Assembly: GCF_916858655.1 (NCBI RefSeq) | Contig: NZ_CAKASL010000001.1 | Location: 868,001-932,000 of the forward strand | Direction: 5' to 3' | Length of the DNA: 64,000 nt | Source of the DNA: Aeromicrobium sp. Leaf350 | Lineage (GTDB): Bacteria; Actinomycetota; Actinomycetes; Propionibacteriales; Nocardioidaceae | Part shown: positions 16,322 through 25,501 of the stretch, piece by piece | Layout of the letters: each line of letters starts with the position of its first letter | Position numbering within the stretch: position 1 is the stretch's first letter | The notes under the pieces: generated by a model | The model's input: the letters and a program-made list of their open reading frames with translations, nothing else | The model's database searches: none | Told to the model about the DNA's origin: nothing | Made by a program: the position numbers and the translations under genes

Positions 16322-18990
16322 GAGGCCACGACCTCACCGGCAGGGGTGCCGGGCCCTGGGCGGCTGGCGAGCACAGCGCCGGGCCCTGGGCGGCGGTGAG
16401 ACACCGTCCCGGGCAGGTGCTCGTGGAGCGTCGTGCGCTGCACCGCGGGCCGGCCGCCCAGGTGCGCCATGGCGACGAGCTCGTCGACCTCCTTGCGGCT
16501 GCCGTTGGTGGAGCCGGCCATGCGGCTGATGGTCTCCTCCATCAGCGTGCCGCCCAGGTCGTCGACCCCGCCGTTGAGCACCTGGGTGCAGGTCTCGGGG
16601 CCGAGCTTGACCCACGAGCACTGCACGTGGTCGACCAGGCCGTGGAGCAGGATCCGGCCGAGGGCGTGGACCGCGCGGTTGTCGCGGACCGACGGTCCCG
16701 GCCGGGCGACGCCTGCGAGGTAGATCGGGCTGCTCTGGTGCACGAACGGCAACGGCACGAACTCGGTGAACCCACCGGTCTGACGCTGGAGGTCGGCGAT
16801 GAGCCGGATGTGGTCGACCCAGTGGCCGGGGTGGTCGACGTGGCCGTACATCATCGTCGCCGTGGTCGGCAGCCCGACGGAGTGAGCGGTGGTGACGACG
16901 TCGATCCACTGGGCCGTGGGGAGCTTGCCCTTGGTCAGGATCCAACGGACCTCGTCGTCCAGGATCTCCGCGGCCGTGCCCGGCAGGGAGTCGACACCTG
17001 CCTCCTTCAACGACACCAGGAACTCGCGGACTGACAGTCCCGTGCGGGACACGCCGTTCATGACCTCCATCGGGCTGAACGCGTGCACGTGCATGTCCGG
17101 GTCGGTCTGCTTGACCGTCTGCGCGATGCGCGCGTACGTGTCGGCCGGCAGCTCAGGGTCGATGCCGCCCTGGATGCAGACCTCCGTCGCGCCCGCCTCG
17201 CGGGCCTCGACGACGCGGGTCGCGATCTCCTCGAACGAGAGAGAGTACGCGTCGGCGTCGGTCTTGCGCTGGGCGAACGCGCAGAACCGGCAGCCGGTGT
17301 AACAGACGTTGGTGAAGTTGATGTTCCGGTTCACGACGTAGCCGACCCGGTCGCCCACGGCACTGCGGCGCAGGTCGTCCGCCAGCGCGCACACGGCCTC
17401 GAGCGCGGGACCCTCGGCTGCCGTCATGAGCGCCAACGCGTGCTCGCGGGAGATCCCTGACGGGTCCCGCTCGGCCGCCAGGAGGGCCGCCGTCACGTCA
17501 CTGCCGAGCGCGGCACCGAGGAGCGCGGGAGCGTTGCGGACCTTGTCGCGCAGGATCGACCAGTCGCCGTAGACCTCGTCGAAGTCACCCCGTCGGTCCC
17601 CCGTGCGACCGGTCGTGTCGATCGTCGAGTGCAGATCGGAGCGCCCCGTGGTCTCGAGTCCGCCGTCGGGCTCCTGCCACACCATCCCGACCGGCCTCGC
17701 ACCCTCGGCCAGCAGCCCGTCGGGGCCACGGAGCGCGTCGACGTGGCCCCGCAGACGAGGGTCGACCCACGGCGCGTCCAACAACTCGGGATGCGTGGTC
17801 AGGCGCGGCTTCAAGTCGAAGCCCTCCCCCTCGCAGACCTCACGCAGGAGGTCCAGGTCGGGCCACGGCCGCTCGGGGTTCACGTGATCGGGAGTGACGG
17901 GGCTGATGCCGCCGAAGTCGTCCACGCCCGCGGCGAGCAGGGCTCGGCACTCGGCCAGGTCGACCAGGTTCGGCGGCGCTTGGACCCGCACCGACGGACC
18001 CAGCACCACGCGCGCCGTCGCGACGGCGGCGAGGTTCTCGTCCAACCCTAGGTCGTCCACGCTGCGCATCGCGGTGGCGTCCTTGGCGCGGAAGTTCTGG
18101 ACGATCACTTCCTGAATCGACCCGTGCTCACGATGCACGCCACGGATCGCGAACAGGCTCTCGGCCCGCTCGGTCAGCGTCTCCCCGATCCCGACCAGGA
18201 TGCCGGTCGTGAACGGAATCCCGAGGCGCCCGGCGTCCTCCAGGACCCGCAGCCGGACGGCCGGGTCCTTGTCCGGGCTGCCGTAGTGCGGCTGCCCCTT
18301 CTCCTCGAACAACCGGCGGCTCGTGGTCTCCAGCATCATCCCCATGCTCGGGGCGACCGGCTTGAGGCGGTTCATCTCGGCCCAGCTCATGACGCCCGGG
18401 TTCAGGTGCGGCAGCAGGCCCGTCTCCTCCAGCACCCGGATCGCGAGAGCGCGGACGTACTCGAGGGTCGAGTCGTAGCCGGCCTCCTCGAGCCACTGCT
18501 TCGCCTCGGGCCAGCGGTCCTCCGGCCGGTCACCCAACGTGAACAGCGCTTCGGTGCAGCCTTGCTCGGCACCCGCTCGACAGATATCGAGGACCTCGTC
18601 GAAGCTCAGGAACAGGCTCTGCCCCTCACGCTCCAGCTGGCCTGGCGTCGCCACGAACGTGCAGTAGTGACACCGGTCCCGACACAACCGCGTGACCGGG
18701 ACGAACACCTTCGGCGAGAACGTCACCACACCCGGCCGACCCACCGCCTCCAGCCCCGCGTCACGCACCCGCGCAGCAACCGCCATCAACCGGTCCAGGT
18801 GCTCACCGCTCGCAGCGAGCAGCGCCGTCACCTCGGGCAGGTCGAGCGTCTTGCCCGCCTCCGCCCGAACCACCGCACGCCGCACCTCACGCTCCGTCGG
18901 CAGCACCTCGGCCACCGGGGCGGCCGGGAACGCGGGAAAGGGCAGCGCCGTGCTCTCTCGCTGCCCGGTGCCCGGCACTCCCGCCTGCAT
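16318..18990 (-). CDS. fbiC: FO synthase, fused CofG-CofH
   Basis: An 890-residue fusion of two radical SAM enzymes that makes the deazaflavin Fo from tyrosine and 5-amino-6-ribitylaminouracil. The CofG half has its CxxxCxxC cluster at C103, C107, C110 (CRDRCHYC). The CofH half has C563, C567, C570 (CYTGCRFC). TAGTGT lies seven bases before the ATG at 18990, so a leaderless internal message is possible; a GTG at 18996 is the alternative start. It sits 10 bp after npdG and overlaps fbiD. The last 25 or so residues come from a short repeated DNA element and are not typical of the family. Confidence 0.95.
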   Translation of the reverse strand: MQAGVPGTGQRESTALPFPAFPAAPVAEVLPTEREVRRAVVRAEAGKTLDLPEVTALLAASGEHLDRLMAVAARVRDAGLEAVGRPGVVTFSPKVFVPVTRLCRDRCHYCTFVATPGQLEREGQSLFLSFDEVLDICRAGAEQGCTEALFTLGDRPEDRWPEAKQWLEEAGYDSTLEYVRALAIRVLEETGLLPHLNPGVMSWAEMNRLKPVAPSMGMMLETTSRRLFEEKGQPHYGSPDKDPAVRLRVLEDAGRLGIPFTTGILVGIGETLTERAESLFAIRGVHREHGSIQEVIVQNFRAKDATAMRSVDDLGLDENLAAVATARVVLGPSVRVQAPPNLVDLAECRALLAAGVDDFGGISPVTPDHVNPERPWPDLDLLREVCEGEGFDLKPRLTTHPELLDAPWVDPRLRGHVDALRGPDGLLAEGARPVGMVWQEPDGGLETTGRSDLHSTIDTTGRTGDRRGDFDEVYGDWSILRDKVRNAPALLGAALGSDVTAALLAAERDPSGISREHALALMTAAEGPALEAVCALADDLRRSAVGDRVGYVVNRNINFTNVCYTGCRFCAFAQRKTDADAYSLSFEEIATRVVEAREAGATEVCIQGGIDPELPADTYARIAQTVKQTDPDMHVHAFSPMEVMNGVSRTGLSVREFLVSLKEAGVDSLPGTAAEILDDEVRWILTKGKLPTAQWIDVVTTAHSVGLPTTATMMYGHVDHPGHWVDHIRLIADLQRQTGGFTEFVPLPFVHQSSPIYLAGVARPGPSVRDNRAVHALGRILLHGLVDHVQCSWVKLGPETCTQVLNGGVDDLGGTLMEETISRMAGSTNGSRKEVDELVAMAHLGGRPAVQRTTLHEHLPGTVSHRRPGPGAVLASRPGPGTPAGEVVAS
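16339..16406. repeat. Two short GC-rich repeat units inside the fbiC 3' end
   Basis: The core GCCGGGCCCTGGGCGGC occurs at 16348-16364 and again at 16378-16394. The left unit (16339-16364) is identical over 26 bases to 25960-25985 in a MaoC gene. The right unit (16378-16406) matches 25969-25997 at 27 of 29 positions. The repeats are translated as the C-terminal [20 protein letters not shown] tail of FbiC. Confidence 0.8.
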
Positions 18991-19000
18991 GGTCACGACA

Positions 19001-19708
19001 CTAGAGTCCGTGTCCGGTGATGCGGATGCCCGCGTGCGTCTTGTGGCGACGATTGATGGCGATCAGGTTCGCCGTGAGCTTCTCGACCTGGCCCGCATTC
19101 GCGAGCCGGCCGCCGAACAGCCCCCGCACACCGGGGATCGTGTCAGCCAGGGCGATCACCAGGTCGGTGTCGGCCCGCTCCTCGCCCACCACCAGCACGT
19201 CGGTGTCGACCTCCGCCTGCGACAGATCAGCCAGGACCACGGCCGAGACGTTGTGGAACGCGCCGATCACCCGCGACCCCGGCAGCACCGACTGCGCCTG
19301 CTGCGCCGCCGAACCCTCGGCCACCTCCAGCGGGAACGGACCGGTCTTGCCGAACCCGATCGGGTTCACGCAATCCACCACCACCTTGCCCTCCAGCTCG
19401 GCGGCCAACGAGGCCAACAGCTCGCCGTGGCCGTCCCACGGCACCGCCGCCAGCACCACGTCGGCCTGCGCCGCAGTCGCGGCGTTGTCCGCACCCGTCA
19501 CCCGGGCACCGACGAACCCCGCAGCAGCCACCAGCTCGGCGACCTCCTTGGCCGCGACCTCGGCCCGTCCGGCGTCACGCGAGCCCAGCACGACCGGAAT
19601 CCCCGCAGCCGCCCAGCGCAGCGCCAACCCGCGGCCCTGCGCTCCGGTACCACCGAGAACTCCGACGGTCACTCCCTCGAGCACACCCAGATCGGTCATG
19701 TCATCCAT
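19001..19708 (-). CDS. npdG: F420-dependent NADP+ oxidoreductase
   Basis: A 235-residue Fno/NpdG protein. [20 protein letters not shown] is the NADP-binding loop with the TGxQG pattern of F420:NADP oxidoreductases. [36 protein letters not shown] and the closing [16 protein letters not shown] are also family hallmarks. It recycles F420H2 from NADPH for the LLM-type reductases; one lies near the start of the same operon (30344). It overlaps the upstream hydrolase gene by 8 bp (an ATG at 19699 is also possible). Confidence 0.94.
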   Translation of the reverse strand: MDDMTDLGVLEGVTVGVLGGTGAQGRGLALRWAAAGIPVVLGSRDAGRAEVAAKEVAELVAAAGFVGARVTGADNAATAAQADVVLAAVPWDGHGELLASLAAELEGKVVVDCVNPIGFGKTGPFPLEVAEGSAAQQAQSVLPGSRVIGAFHNVSAVVLADLSQAEVDTDVLVVGEERADTDLVIALADTIPGVRGLFGGRLANAGQVEKLTANLIAINRRHKTHAGIRITGHGL

Positions 19709-20534
19709 CCTCTCGGTCCAGCAGGTCGACCACCACGGCGGCGGCCCCTGCGGCGTCGTTGTCCAGGAACCCGTGGGTCCAGTCGGGTCGTTCCACGACG
19801 GCGCCCGCCGGCAGGTGCTCGGCGGCGCGGCGCGTCTGGTGGGTCAGGTCGTCGTCGAGGTTCAACACCGTGATCGGGACGTCGACCCGCGACAGCGCGT
19901 CTGCGATGTCGTACCGGAAGGCAGCGTGGTGCCCCCACCAGTGCCGCGGTCCGCCCGAGAGCCGGGCCAGGAAGATGCGGGCCGCGTCCTCGACGGTGTT
20001 GAACCGGCCGACACCGAAGAACTCGACGAACCAGCGCCACTTGGCCAGCAGGTTCTCTCCGTCCTCGGTGAAGATCGGGTCGGTGCGGTAGATCGCGAGG
20101 AAGTGCGCGAGCTCCTCGGCGGTGAACAGCGGCATCGAGACGGTGACGATGCGGCGCACGAGCCCGGGGTGACGCAGCGCCAGCTCGATCGCCGTGAAGG
20201 AGCCCGTGTGGTACCCCATCACGTCGACGGGGCGGGCGTCCCCCGTCCGCTCCTGCTCCGCGCGGACGACCTCGGCCATCACGTCGGCATAGTCGGAGAT
20301 CTCCGGCGGCTGCGGCGTCGGGTCGGAGGCACCGAATCCCGGGGTGTCGGGCGCGACCACGCGGCGGGTCCGCCCGATCTCGGCCATGACGTTCTCGTAG
20401 ACCAGGCCCGACGCCGGACTCATGTGCAGGCACAGCAGCGTCGGGGGCTCGGCATGGGTGCCGGCCGTGCGGACGTGGACCTGGCCGTGGGCGACGTCGA
20501 CGTAGCCACGGCGGACCGGGACGGGGCCGGTCAT
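19701..20534 (-). CDS. Alpha/beta hydrolase with non-canonical GYHTG elbow
   Basis: A 277-residue alpha/beta hydrolase. CLHMSPASG provides the oxyanion segment and DTPGFGASDP the usual loop. The nucleophile elbow reads GYHTG, so His stands where Ser is expected. LNLDDDLTHQ and DWTHGFLDN supply a possible acid and His. It resembles C-C or ester hydrolases acting on ring-cleavage products. A paralogue with GVHTG is encoded at 35654. Both ends overlap neighbouring operon genes by 4-8 bp. Confidence 0.82.
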   Translation of the reverse strand: MTGPVPVRRGYVDVAHGQVHVRTAGTHAEPPTLLCLHMSPASGLVYENVMAEIGRTRRVVAPDTPGFGASDPTPQPPEISDYADVMAEVVRAEQERTGDARPVDVMGYHTGSFTAIELALRHPGLVRRIVTVSMPLFTAEELAHFLAIYRTDPIFTEDGENLLAKWRWFVEFFGVGRFNTVEDAARIFLARLSGGPRHWWGHHAAFRYDIADALSRVDVPITVLNLDDDLTHQTRRAAEHLPAGAVVERPDWTHGFLDNDAAGAAAVVVDLLDREDG

Positions 20535-21265
20535 GCCGCCCACCGGACCGCTCGCGCCTGTCGGCCGTGGGCCAGCAGGTACCCGTCGGCGTCCCAGACG
20601 GTCGCGTCGTCGATGCAGGTCGAGCCCGTGGCCCACGAGGTCGTGTGGCTGACGAACATCCACGCGCTGGGGTCGACCTCGGCGTCCGTGCGGAAGTGCG
20701 CCGTGAACGACAGCGTGGGGACGAAGACCGGCTTGACCTCACGCGTGTAGAGCGCGGGCGGCATCACGTCGAGCAGGGTGGCCAGGACGGCCTCGGGCGA
20801 GTCGAGCGAGACCTCGGCGGGCGCCTCGTTGAGCCGGACCCAGCCGCCGCCGGGGCGCCCCTCCTGCGAGTTCTCGACGATCCTGAGGTCGAGCCGGTCG
20901 CGGAAGACGAGCTCGAGCTGTCCGTCGGCGGGGAGCGTGCCGACCGCCGGCCGCGGTGGCAGCTCGTGGCGGTCGGCCCACAGGTGCGGCTCGCCCGGCT
21001 GGGTGTGCTCGGCGAGGCCGTGGGCCCGCACCCGGTCCTGCTGGACCAGGGCGAACCGGCTCGTGGCGGTGCGACGACCCTCGTGGAGGACGTCGAGGTC
21101 GATCTCGGCATCGCCGGGCTTGACGGAGGCGACGAAGCAGACCGTCAGGGCGGCGAGCCGGTGCTCGACCGCGGCGACGGCGGCGTCCGCGACGCGCCCG
21201 AAGACGTGGCCGCCGAAGATGCCGTCGACGCCGCTCCACCGCGGGTCGAGCCGGGTCGCCACCAC
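20531..21265 (-). CDS. Acyl-CoA thioesterase-like double-hotdog protein
   Basis: A 244-residue protein starting at GTG. GIFGGHVFGRVADAAVAAVE near residue 15 matches the TesB-like opening, and the second half has FVPTLSFTAHFRTDAEVDPS and WMFVSHTTSWATGSTCID. It resembles thioesterase-family proteins that hydrolyse CoA esters. Within the operon it may release a CoA-bound intermediate or clear dead-end thioesters. It starts just after the cupin stop. Confidence 0.75.
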   Translation of the reverse strand: MVATRLDPRWSGVDGIFGGHVFGRVADAAVAAVEHRLAALTVCFVASVKPGDAEIDLDVLHEGRRTATSRFALVQQDRVRAHGLAEHTQPGEPHLWADRHELPPRPAVGTLPADGQLELVFRDRLDLRIVENSQEGRPGGGWVRLNEAPAEVSLDSPEAVLATLLDVMPPALYTREVKPVFVPTLSFTAHFRTDAEVDPSAWMFVSHTTSWATGSTCIDDATVWDADGYLLAHGRQARAVRWAA

Positions 21266-21266
21266 G

Positions 21267-21839
21267 TCAGAGCCCTCGACGGACGAGCGCGTCGTCGCCG
21301 GGTGCCTGCGCCGGCGGCCGCGACCAGTGCGACAGGTCGCCGGCGACGACCTCCCGCACGAAGTCCGGGTCGCCCGGCACGAGGGGCTCGCCGACCGACC
21401 ACGCGGCGACGCCCGAGGCGACCAGCGGGCCGGTCGCCCCGGTGACCCGGGTCGAGGTGATGACGTCGGTGCAGGCCTCGAGCTCGTCGGCCGGGAGGAA
21501 CGCGGCCGGACCGGCGAACCAGGCCAGCACGACGCAGCCCTGTGGCGACCGCATGTCGGTGCGCAGGAACTCGGCGGGCACGACGACCAGGTCGCCGCGA
21601 CGGTAGGTCCCGCCCTCGAGCAGGAGCTCGCCGTCGAGCACGAGCACCTCCTCCGAGGCGTGGTATCCGCCCGGCGTGAGCCGCTCGAAGCCGGCCGGGA
21701 ACCGGCCGAGGATCGAGAAGTGGCCCTCCGGTGCGGCGAGCGGCACGAGCTCGATGCCGCCGTTCGAGCCGGGCATCGGCACCTCGCGCCAGGGCTGGGC
21801 GTCGAGGTCGGTCAGGTCGAGCTCGGTGGGGCGGGGCAT
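21267..21839 (-). CDS. Cupin domain protein
   Basis: A 190-residue single cupin. The barrel motif is visible as PGGYHASEEVLVLDGELLLE followed by YRRGDLVVVPAEFLRTDMRS. Metal ligands are less complete than in classical dioxygenases: one H and two E in the first motif. It may be a non-haem metal enzyme or a binding protein. It begins at a TGATG overlap with the lyase gene upstream. Reaction unknown. Confidence 0.72.
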   Translation of the reverse strand: MPRPTELDLTDLDAQPWREVPMPGSNGGIELVPLAAPEGHFSILGRFPAGFERLTPGGYHASEEVLVLDGELLLEGGTYRRGDLVVVPAEFLRTDMRSPQGCVVLAWFAGPAAFLPADELEACTDVITSTRVTGATGPLVASGVAAWSVGEPLVPGDPDFVREVVAGDLSHWSRPPAQAPGDDALVRRGL

Positions 21840-22720
21840 CAGCGGGCCGCCCGGTCCGCGAGGGCCAGGGTGCGCTGCGCACCCGCGAGGACTGCGGGGT
21901 CGACCAGTCGTCCCTGCGGATCGAGCACGACGCCGCTGCCGGCTGCCTCGGCCTCCTCGAGGAGGCGGAGCACCGTGCGGGCCTCGTCGACCTCGTCGGT
22001 GGTGGGCGTGAACACCTCGTGCACGACCGCGACCTGCGCCGGGTGGATGCACGCACGACCGACGAAGCCCAGACGCTGGACCCGCTCGGTCGAGACACGG
22101 AGCGCGTCGGGATCGGCCGTGATGCGTGAGACGGGGCCGACCGGCGGCGCGATGCCCGCGGCGACGCTGGCGAGCACGACCATCGTGCGCATCGACAGCA
22201 GCTCGACCTCGTCCTCGCCGGGCGTGATGCCGGTGTCGCCGGCGAGGTCGACCTCGCCGATCTGCATCTGGTGGACCCGCGGACCGCTCGCGATCTCGCG
22301 CACCCCCAGCACCGCGACGGCAGACTCGACCAGCGGCATGAGCCGCGTGGTCTCGTCGCCGGCGGCCGAGAGCTGGGCGGCTACCGCCTCGACGTCCGCC
22401 CGGCTCTCGGCCTTCGCGAGCGCCAGGCCCGTCAGGCCGGGGAGACCCGCGAGCGCGGCCACGTCGGCGTCCCGCAGCGGGCCGGCGTTGACCCGCACCC
22501 ACACCTCGGTCGCCAGGTCGGCCGGGAGGGTCCCGATCCACGCCACGACGGCGTCGCGGGCGACGTCCTTCTCGGCGAGAGGGACGGCGTCCTCCAGGTC
22601 GACGATGACCGCGTCGGCCCCCCGCCCGAGGGCGCCGGCCAGCTTGCTGCCGGCGTTCCCCGGGACGTAGAGGTAGCTGCGGGGCAGGTCACCGACGCCC
22701 TCGCCCGACGACCGGGTCAT
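21839..22720 (-). CDS. HpcH/HpaI aldolase, CitE-like acyl-CoA lyase
   Basis: A 293-residue TIM-barrel protein. It starts with the CitE-type RSYLYVPGNAGSKLAGALGR, then GADAVIVDLEDAVPLAEK (acidic metal ligands), LMPLVESAVAVLGVREI, and GEVDLAGDTGI. CIHPAQVAVVHEVF near the end is typical. Relatives cleave citryl-, malyl-, methylmalyl- or citramalyl-CoA. Together with the MaoC hydratases and the CaiB CoA-transferase in the same operon it suggests retro-Claisen cleavage of a branched hydroxyacyl-CoA. Confidence 0.87.
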   Translation of the reverse strand: MTRSSGEGVGDLPRSYLYVPGNAGSKLAGALGRGADAVIVDLEDAVPLAEKDVARDAVVAWIGTLPADLATEVWVRVNAGPLRDADVAALAGLPGLTGLALAKAESRADVEAVAAQLSAAGDETTRLMPLVESAVAVLGVREIASGPRVHQMQIGEVDLAGDTGITPGEDEVELLSMRTMVVLASVAAGIAPPVGPVSRITADPDALRVSTERVQRLGFVGRACIHPAQVAVVHEVFTPTTDEVDEARTVLRLLEEAEAAGSGVVLDPQGRLVDPAVLAGAQRTLALADRAAR

Positions 22721-23877
22721 CCGACGACCGTGTCCCCGCGCAGGAGCGACTTGGCGACGACGGTGCGGAGCACGTCGTTGGTGCCCTCGCCGATGCTCAT
22801 GAGGATGGAGTCGCGGTAGAGGCGCTCGACCTCGAACTCGGTCGAGTAGCCGTAGCCGCCGTGGACCTTCATCGAGTCGATCGACGCCTGGAGGGCGACC
22901 TCGGAGCAGAAGATCTTCGCCATGCCGGTCTCGACGTCGGCCCGGCCACGGCGCACCGCGTCGGCCGACCAGTAGGCCATCAGACGCGAGGCCTGGACGT
23001 TCGTGGCCATCGAGGCGAGCTGCAGCTGGATCGACTGGAACTCGCCGATCGTCTGGCCGAAGGCCTTGCGCTGGTTGGCGTAGGCGAGCGCCTCGTCGTA
23101 GGCGCGCTGGGCGATGCCGGTGGAGCGAGCGGCCATGTTGACCCGGCCCCACTCGAGCGCCGACAGAGCCTGCTTCATGCCGACGCCCTCGACGCCGCCG
23201 AGCAGGTTCTCCTTCGGCACGCGCACGTTGTCGAGCACGATCTCGCACGACTCGGTGCCCTTGTAGCCGAGCTTCGGGATGTCCTTGGTGACCGTGAAGC
23301 CCTCGGACGTCGAGTCGATCAGGAGGATGCTCATGCCCTTGTGGCGCGGATCCGCGGTCGGGTCGGTCTTGACGAGGACCGGCAGCGGGTTGGCGTAGCG
23401 GGCGTTGGTGATCCACATCTTGGCGCCGTTGACGACGTAGTGGTCGCCGTCGAGCTTCGCCGTGGTGCGGATGCCCTGCAGGTCCGTGCCGGCGTCGGGC
23501 TCGGTCAGGCCCACGCCCGTGCGCAGCTCGCCCGTGGCCAGCTTCGGCAGGTAGGCCTGCTTCTGCTCCTCGGTGCCGTGCATCGCGAGCATGCGGCACG
23601 ACAGCGAGTGGCTGCCGAGGATGCCGGCGACGCCCATCCAGCCGCGGGAGATCTCCTCGAAGACCAGCGCGAACGAGACCGGGTCCAGGTCGAGGCCGCC
23701 GAACTCCTCGGGAATGGTCATGCCGAACAGGCCCATGTCGGCCATGCCCTTGACGATCTCGGTCGGGTAGCGGCCCGACTGCTCCCACTCGCGGGCGACG
23801 GGGATGATCTCCTTCTCGACGAACGTGCGGAGAAGCTTGCGGAACTGCTGGTGGTCCTCGGACAGGGTGAAGTCCAT
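22717..23877 (-). CDS. Acyl-CoA dehydrogenase
   Basis: A 386-residue FAD enzyme of the usual family length. It has EEFGGLDLDPVSFALVFEEI, GLTEPDAGTDLQGIRTTAK, KMWITNARYAN, and GGYGYSTEFEVERLYRDSIL. The catalytic base is present in SIGEGTNDVLR. It inserts a 2,3-double bond into an acyl-CoA and passes electrons to ETF. It is 14 bp from the DUF35 gene, the largest gap in the front half of this operon, and overlaps the CitE gene by 4 bp. Confidence 0.93.
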   Translation of the reverse strand: MDFTLSEDHQQFRKLLRTFVEKEIIPVAREWEQSGRYPTEIVKGMADMGLFGMTIPEEFGGLDLDPVSFALVFEEISRGWMGVAGILGSHSLSCRMLAMHGTEEQKQAYLPKLATGELRTGVGLTEPDAGTDLQGIRTTAKLDGDHYVVNGAKMWITNARYANPLPVLVKTDPTADPRHKGMSILLIDSTSEGFTVTKDIPKLGYKGTESCEIVLDNVRVPKENLLGGVEGVGMKQALSALEWGRVNMAARSTGIAQRAYDEALAYANQRKAFGQTIGEFQSIQLQLASMATNVQASRLMAYWSADAVRRGRADVETGMAKIFCSEVALQASIDSMKVHGGYGYSTEFEVERLYRDSILMSIGEGTNDVLRTVVAKSLLRGDTVVG

Positions 23878-23891
23878 GGCGGGTGCCTTCC

Positions 23892-24338
23892 TCAGGTGGT
23901 GGTCGAGCTGGTGGTCGGCCGGAACACGGGGAGTGCCCGGCCGTCGGTCAGGTCCCACCAGGTGACCTCGACGGCGTCGCCGATCGAGACGGTCTGGTGG
24001 GGGTGGATGCGGGTCAGGAGGATCGGTCCCTCGGCCAGCCGGACGCGCGCGATCGTGTAGGGCGTCGCGACGTCGGCGCGGGGGGCGCGGTGGACCACCG
24101 TGAAGGAGTCGACCTCGCCGCGCCCGGAGACGTCGACCTGCGTCAGTCCCTCGAGCGTGCTGCACGCGACGCACACCGCCCGGGGCGGGTGCTGCACGGC
24201 CTGGCACGCCGAGCACTGCTGCACCGTCAGCCGGTGCTCACGGGTCGCGTCCCACCACGCGGTGGTGACGTCGTCGGGCTGCGGGACGGGGGGCTCGGGC
24301 GTCGGCACGGGCTCGGTGTGCGCGGTCGTGTCGGTCAT
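23892..24338 (-). CDS. DUF35 OB-fold/zinc-ribbon acyl-CoA-associated protein
   Basis: A 148-residue protein. The zinc ribbon is QCSACQAVQHPPRAVCVACS (two CxxC pairs at about residues 42-60), followed by an OB fold (GRGEVDSFTVVHRAPRADVA). DUF35 proteins bind to thiolase-fold partners; in steroid side-chain degradation the DUF35 part of ChsH2 activates the aldolase Ltp2. The adjacent thiolase-like gene overlaps it by 4 bp, so the two almost certainly form a complex. Confidence 0.88.
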   Translation of the reverse strand: MTDTTAHTEPVPTPEPPVPQPDDVTTAWWDATREHRLTVQQCSACQAVQHPPRAVCVACSTLEGLTQVDVSGRGEVDSFTVVHRAPRADVATPYTIARVRLAEGPILLTRIHPHQTVSIGDAVEVTWWDLTDGRALPVFRPTTSSTTT

Positions 24339-25501
24339 CGGTCGGCCCCCAGGACGACGGTCGCGTGCGTGGACATGATGCCTCCGGTGCCGTGGGCCAC
24401 GGCGATCTCCGCGTCGGGCACCTGACGGGCGCCGGCCTCGCCGCGCAGCTGGCGCACGGCCTCGACGAGCAGGAGCACGCCGTACTGGCCGGGGTGGCAG
24501 TACGAGAGGCCACCACCCGCGGTGTCGAGCGGCAGGTCGCCGCCGGGCCGGATGCGGCCGCCGGAGATGAAGTCCAGCACCTCGCCGCGGCCGCAGAAGC
24601 CGAGCGCCTCGATGCTGAGCGCGGCGGTGATCGTGAAGGAGTCGTACACCTCGAGCACGTCGACGTCGGCCGGCGTGATGCCGGCGCGGGCGAAGGCGTC
24701 AGCGCCCGACCCGACGGCACCCGTGACGGTGAGGTCCTGCACCGTGGTCATCGAGGTGTTGGTCGTGCGCTCGCCGTAGCCGAGCACCCGCACGACCGGC
24801 TTCGCCAGGTCGCGCGCCCGCTCGAGCGAGGTCAGCACGACCGCGCCGCCGCCGTCGGTCACGAGGCAGCAGTCGGCGACCGTGAGCGGGCTCGAGATCA
24901 TCCGCGACGAGACGACGTCCTCTGCGGTCAGCGGTCCGGCGCCGAAGCGGTAGGCCGCCGGGTTGAGCAGGGCCCACTCGCGGGCCGCGACCGCGACCTC
25001 CGCCAGCTGCTCGTGCGTGCCGCCGTAGCGGTGCAGGTACTGCTGGGCGGCCATCGCGTAGTACGACAGGGGGTACAGCGGGTCGTACGGCACCTCGAGC
25101 TGCGCCTCGGGGGTGTGGTCCTCGGTGACGCCGCCGAGCTTGCGCGACGCGGCCGAGCGCTGGTTGGAGGCGAAGCTGATGACGATCGTCTCGGCCTGAC
25201 CGGCCTCGATCGCCTGGGTCGCGCGGGCCACCATCATCTCGTAGGCGGAGCCGCCGGCGAAGGTCGAGTCGGTCCAGCGCGGCTGGAGCCCGAGATGGTC
25301 GGCGACCTGCGTGGCCGAGAAGCGCGAGACGCCGGTCGTGGCGATGCCGTCGACGTCGGCGAGCGTGAGGCCCGCATCCGCGAGGGCCCGGGTGATCGCC
25401 TGCGTCTGCAGGGTCAGGATCGACAGGTTCGTGACGCCCAGGTCGGACTCGGCCGCGCCCACGATCGCAGCGCCGGTACCGGTGCCGGTGGTGGGGCTCA
25501 T
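24335..25501 (-). CDS. Thiolase-fold protein, Ltp2-like aldolase candidate
   Basis: A 388-residue SCP2-thiolase-like protein. The region where thiolases have the nucleophilic Cys reads TFAGGSAYEMMVARATQ, with no Cys. The C-terminal motif is GGGLSYCHPGQYG in place of the usual GGGxAxGHPxGATG. Such Cys-less members, with a DUF35 partner, act as retro-aldolases (Ltp2) and not as thiolases. The order MaoC-like, MaoC, thiolase-fold, DUF35 matches the hydratase-aldolase set of steroid side-chain catabolism. I infer it releases a short acyl-CoA or ketone from a beta-hydroxyacyl-CoA. Confidence 0.85.
   Translation of the reverse strand: MSPTTGTGTGAAIVGAAESDLGVTNLSILTLQTQAITRALADAGLTLADVDGIATTGVSRFSATQVADHLGLQPRWTDSTFAGGSAYEMMVARATQAIEAGQAETIVISFASNQRSAASRKLGGVTEDHTPEAQLEVPYDPLYPLSYYAMAAQQYLHRYGGTHEQLAEVAVAAREWALLNPAAYRFGAGPLTAEDVVSSRMISSPLTVADCCLVTDGGGAVVLTSLERARDLAKPVVRVLGYGERTTNTSMTTVQDLTVTGAVGSGADAFARAGITPADVDVLEVYDSFTITAALSIEALGFCGRGEVLDFISGGRIRPGGDLPLDTAGGGLSYCHPGQYGVLLLVEAVRQLRGEAGARQVPDAEIAVAHGTGGIMSTHATVVLGADR

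Noticed and set aside
24335-25501. Acetyl-CoA acetyltransferase (true thiolase)
   Set aside because: The nucleophilic Cys region reads GGSA and the C-terminal motif is altered; a DUF35-partnered aldolase is more likely.
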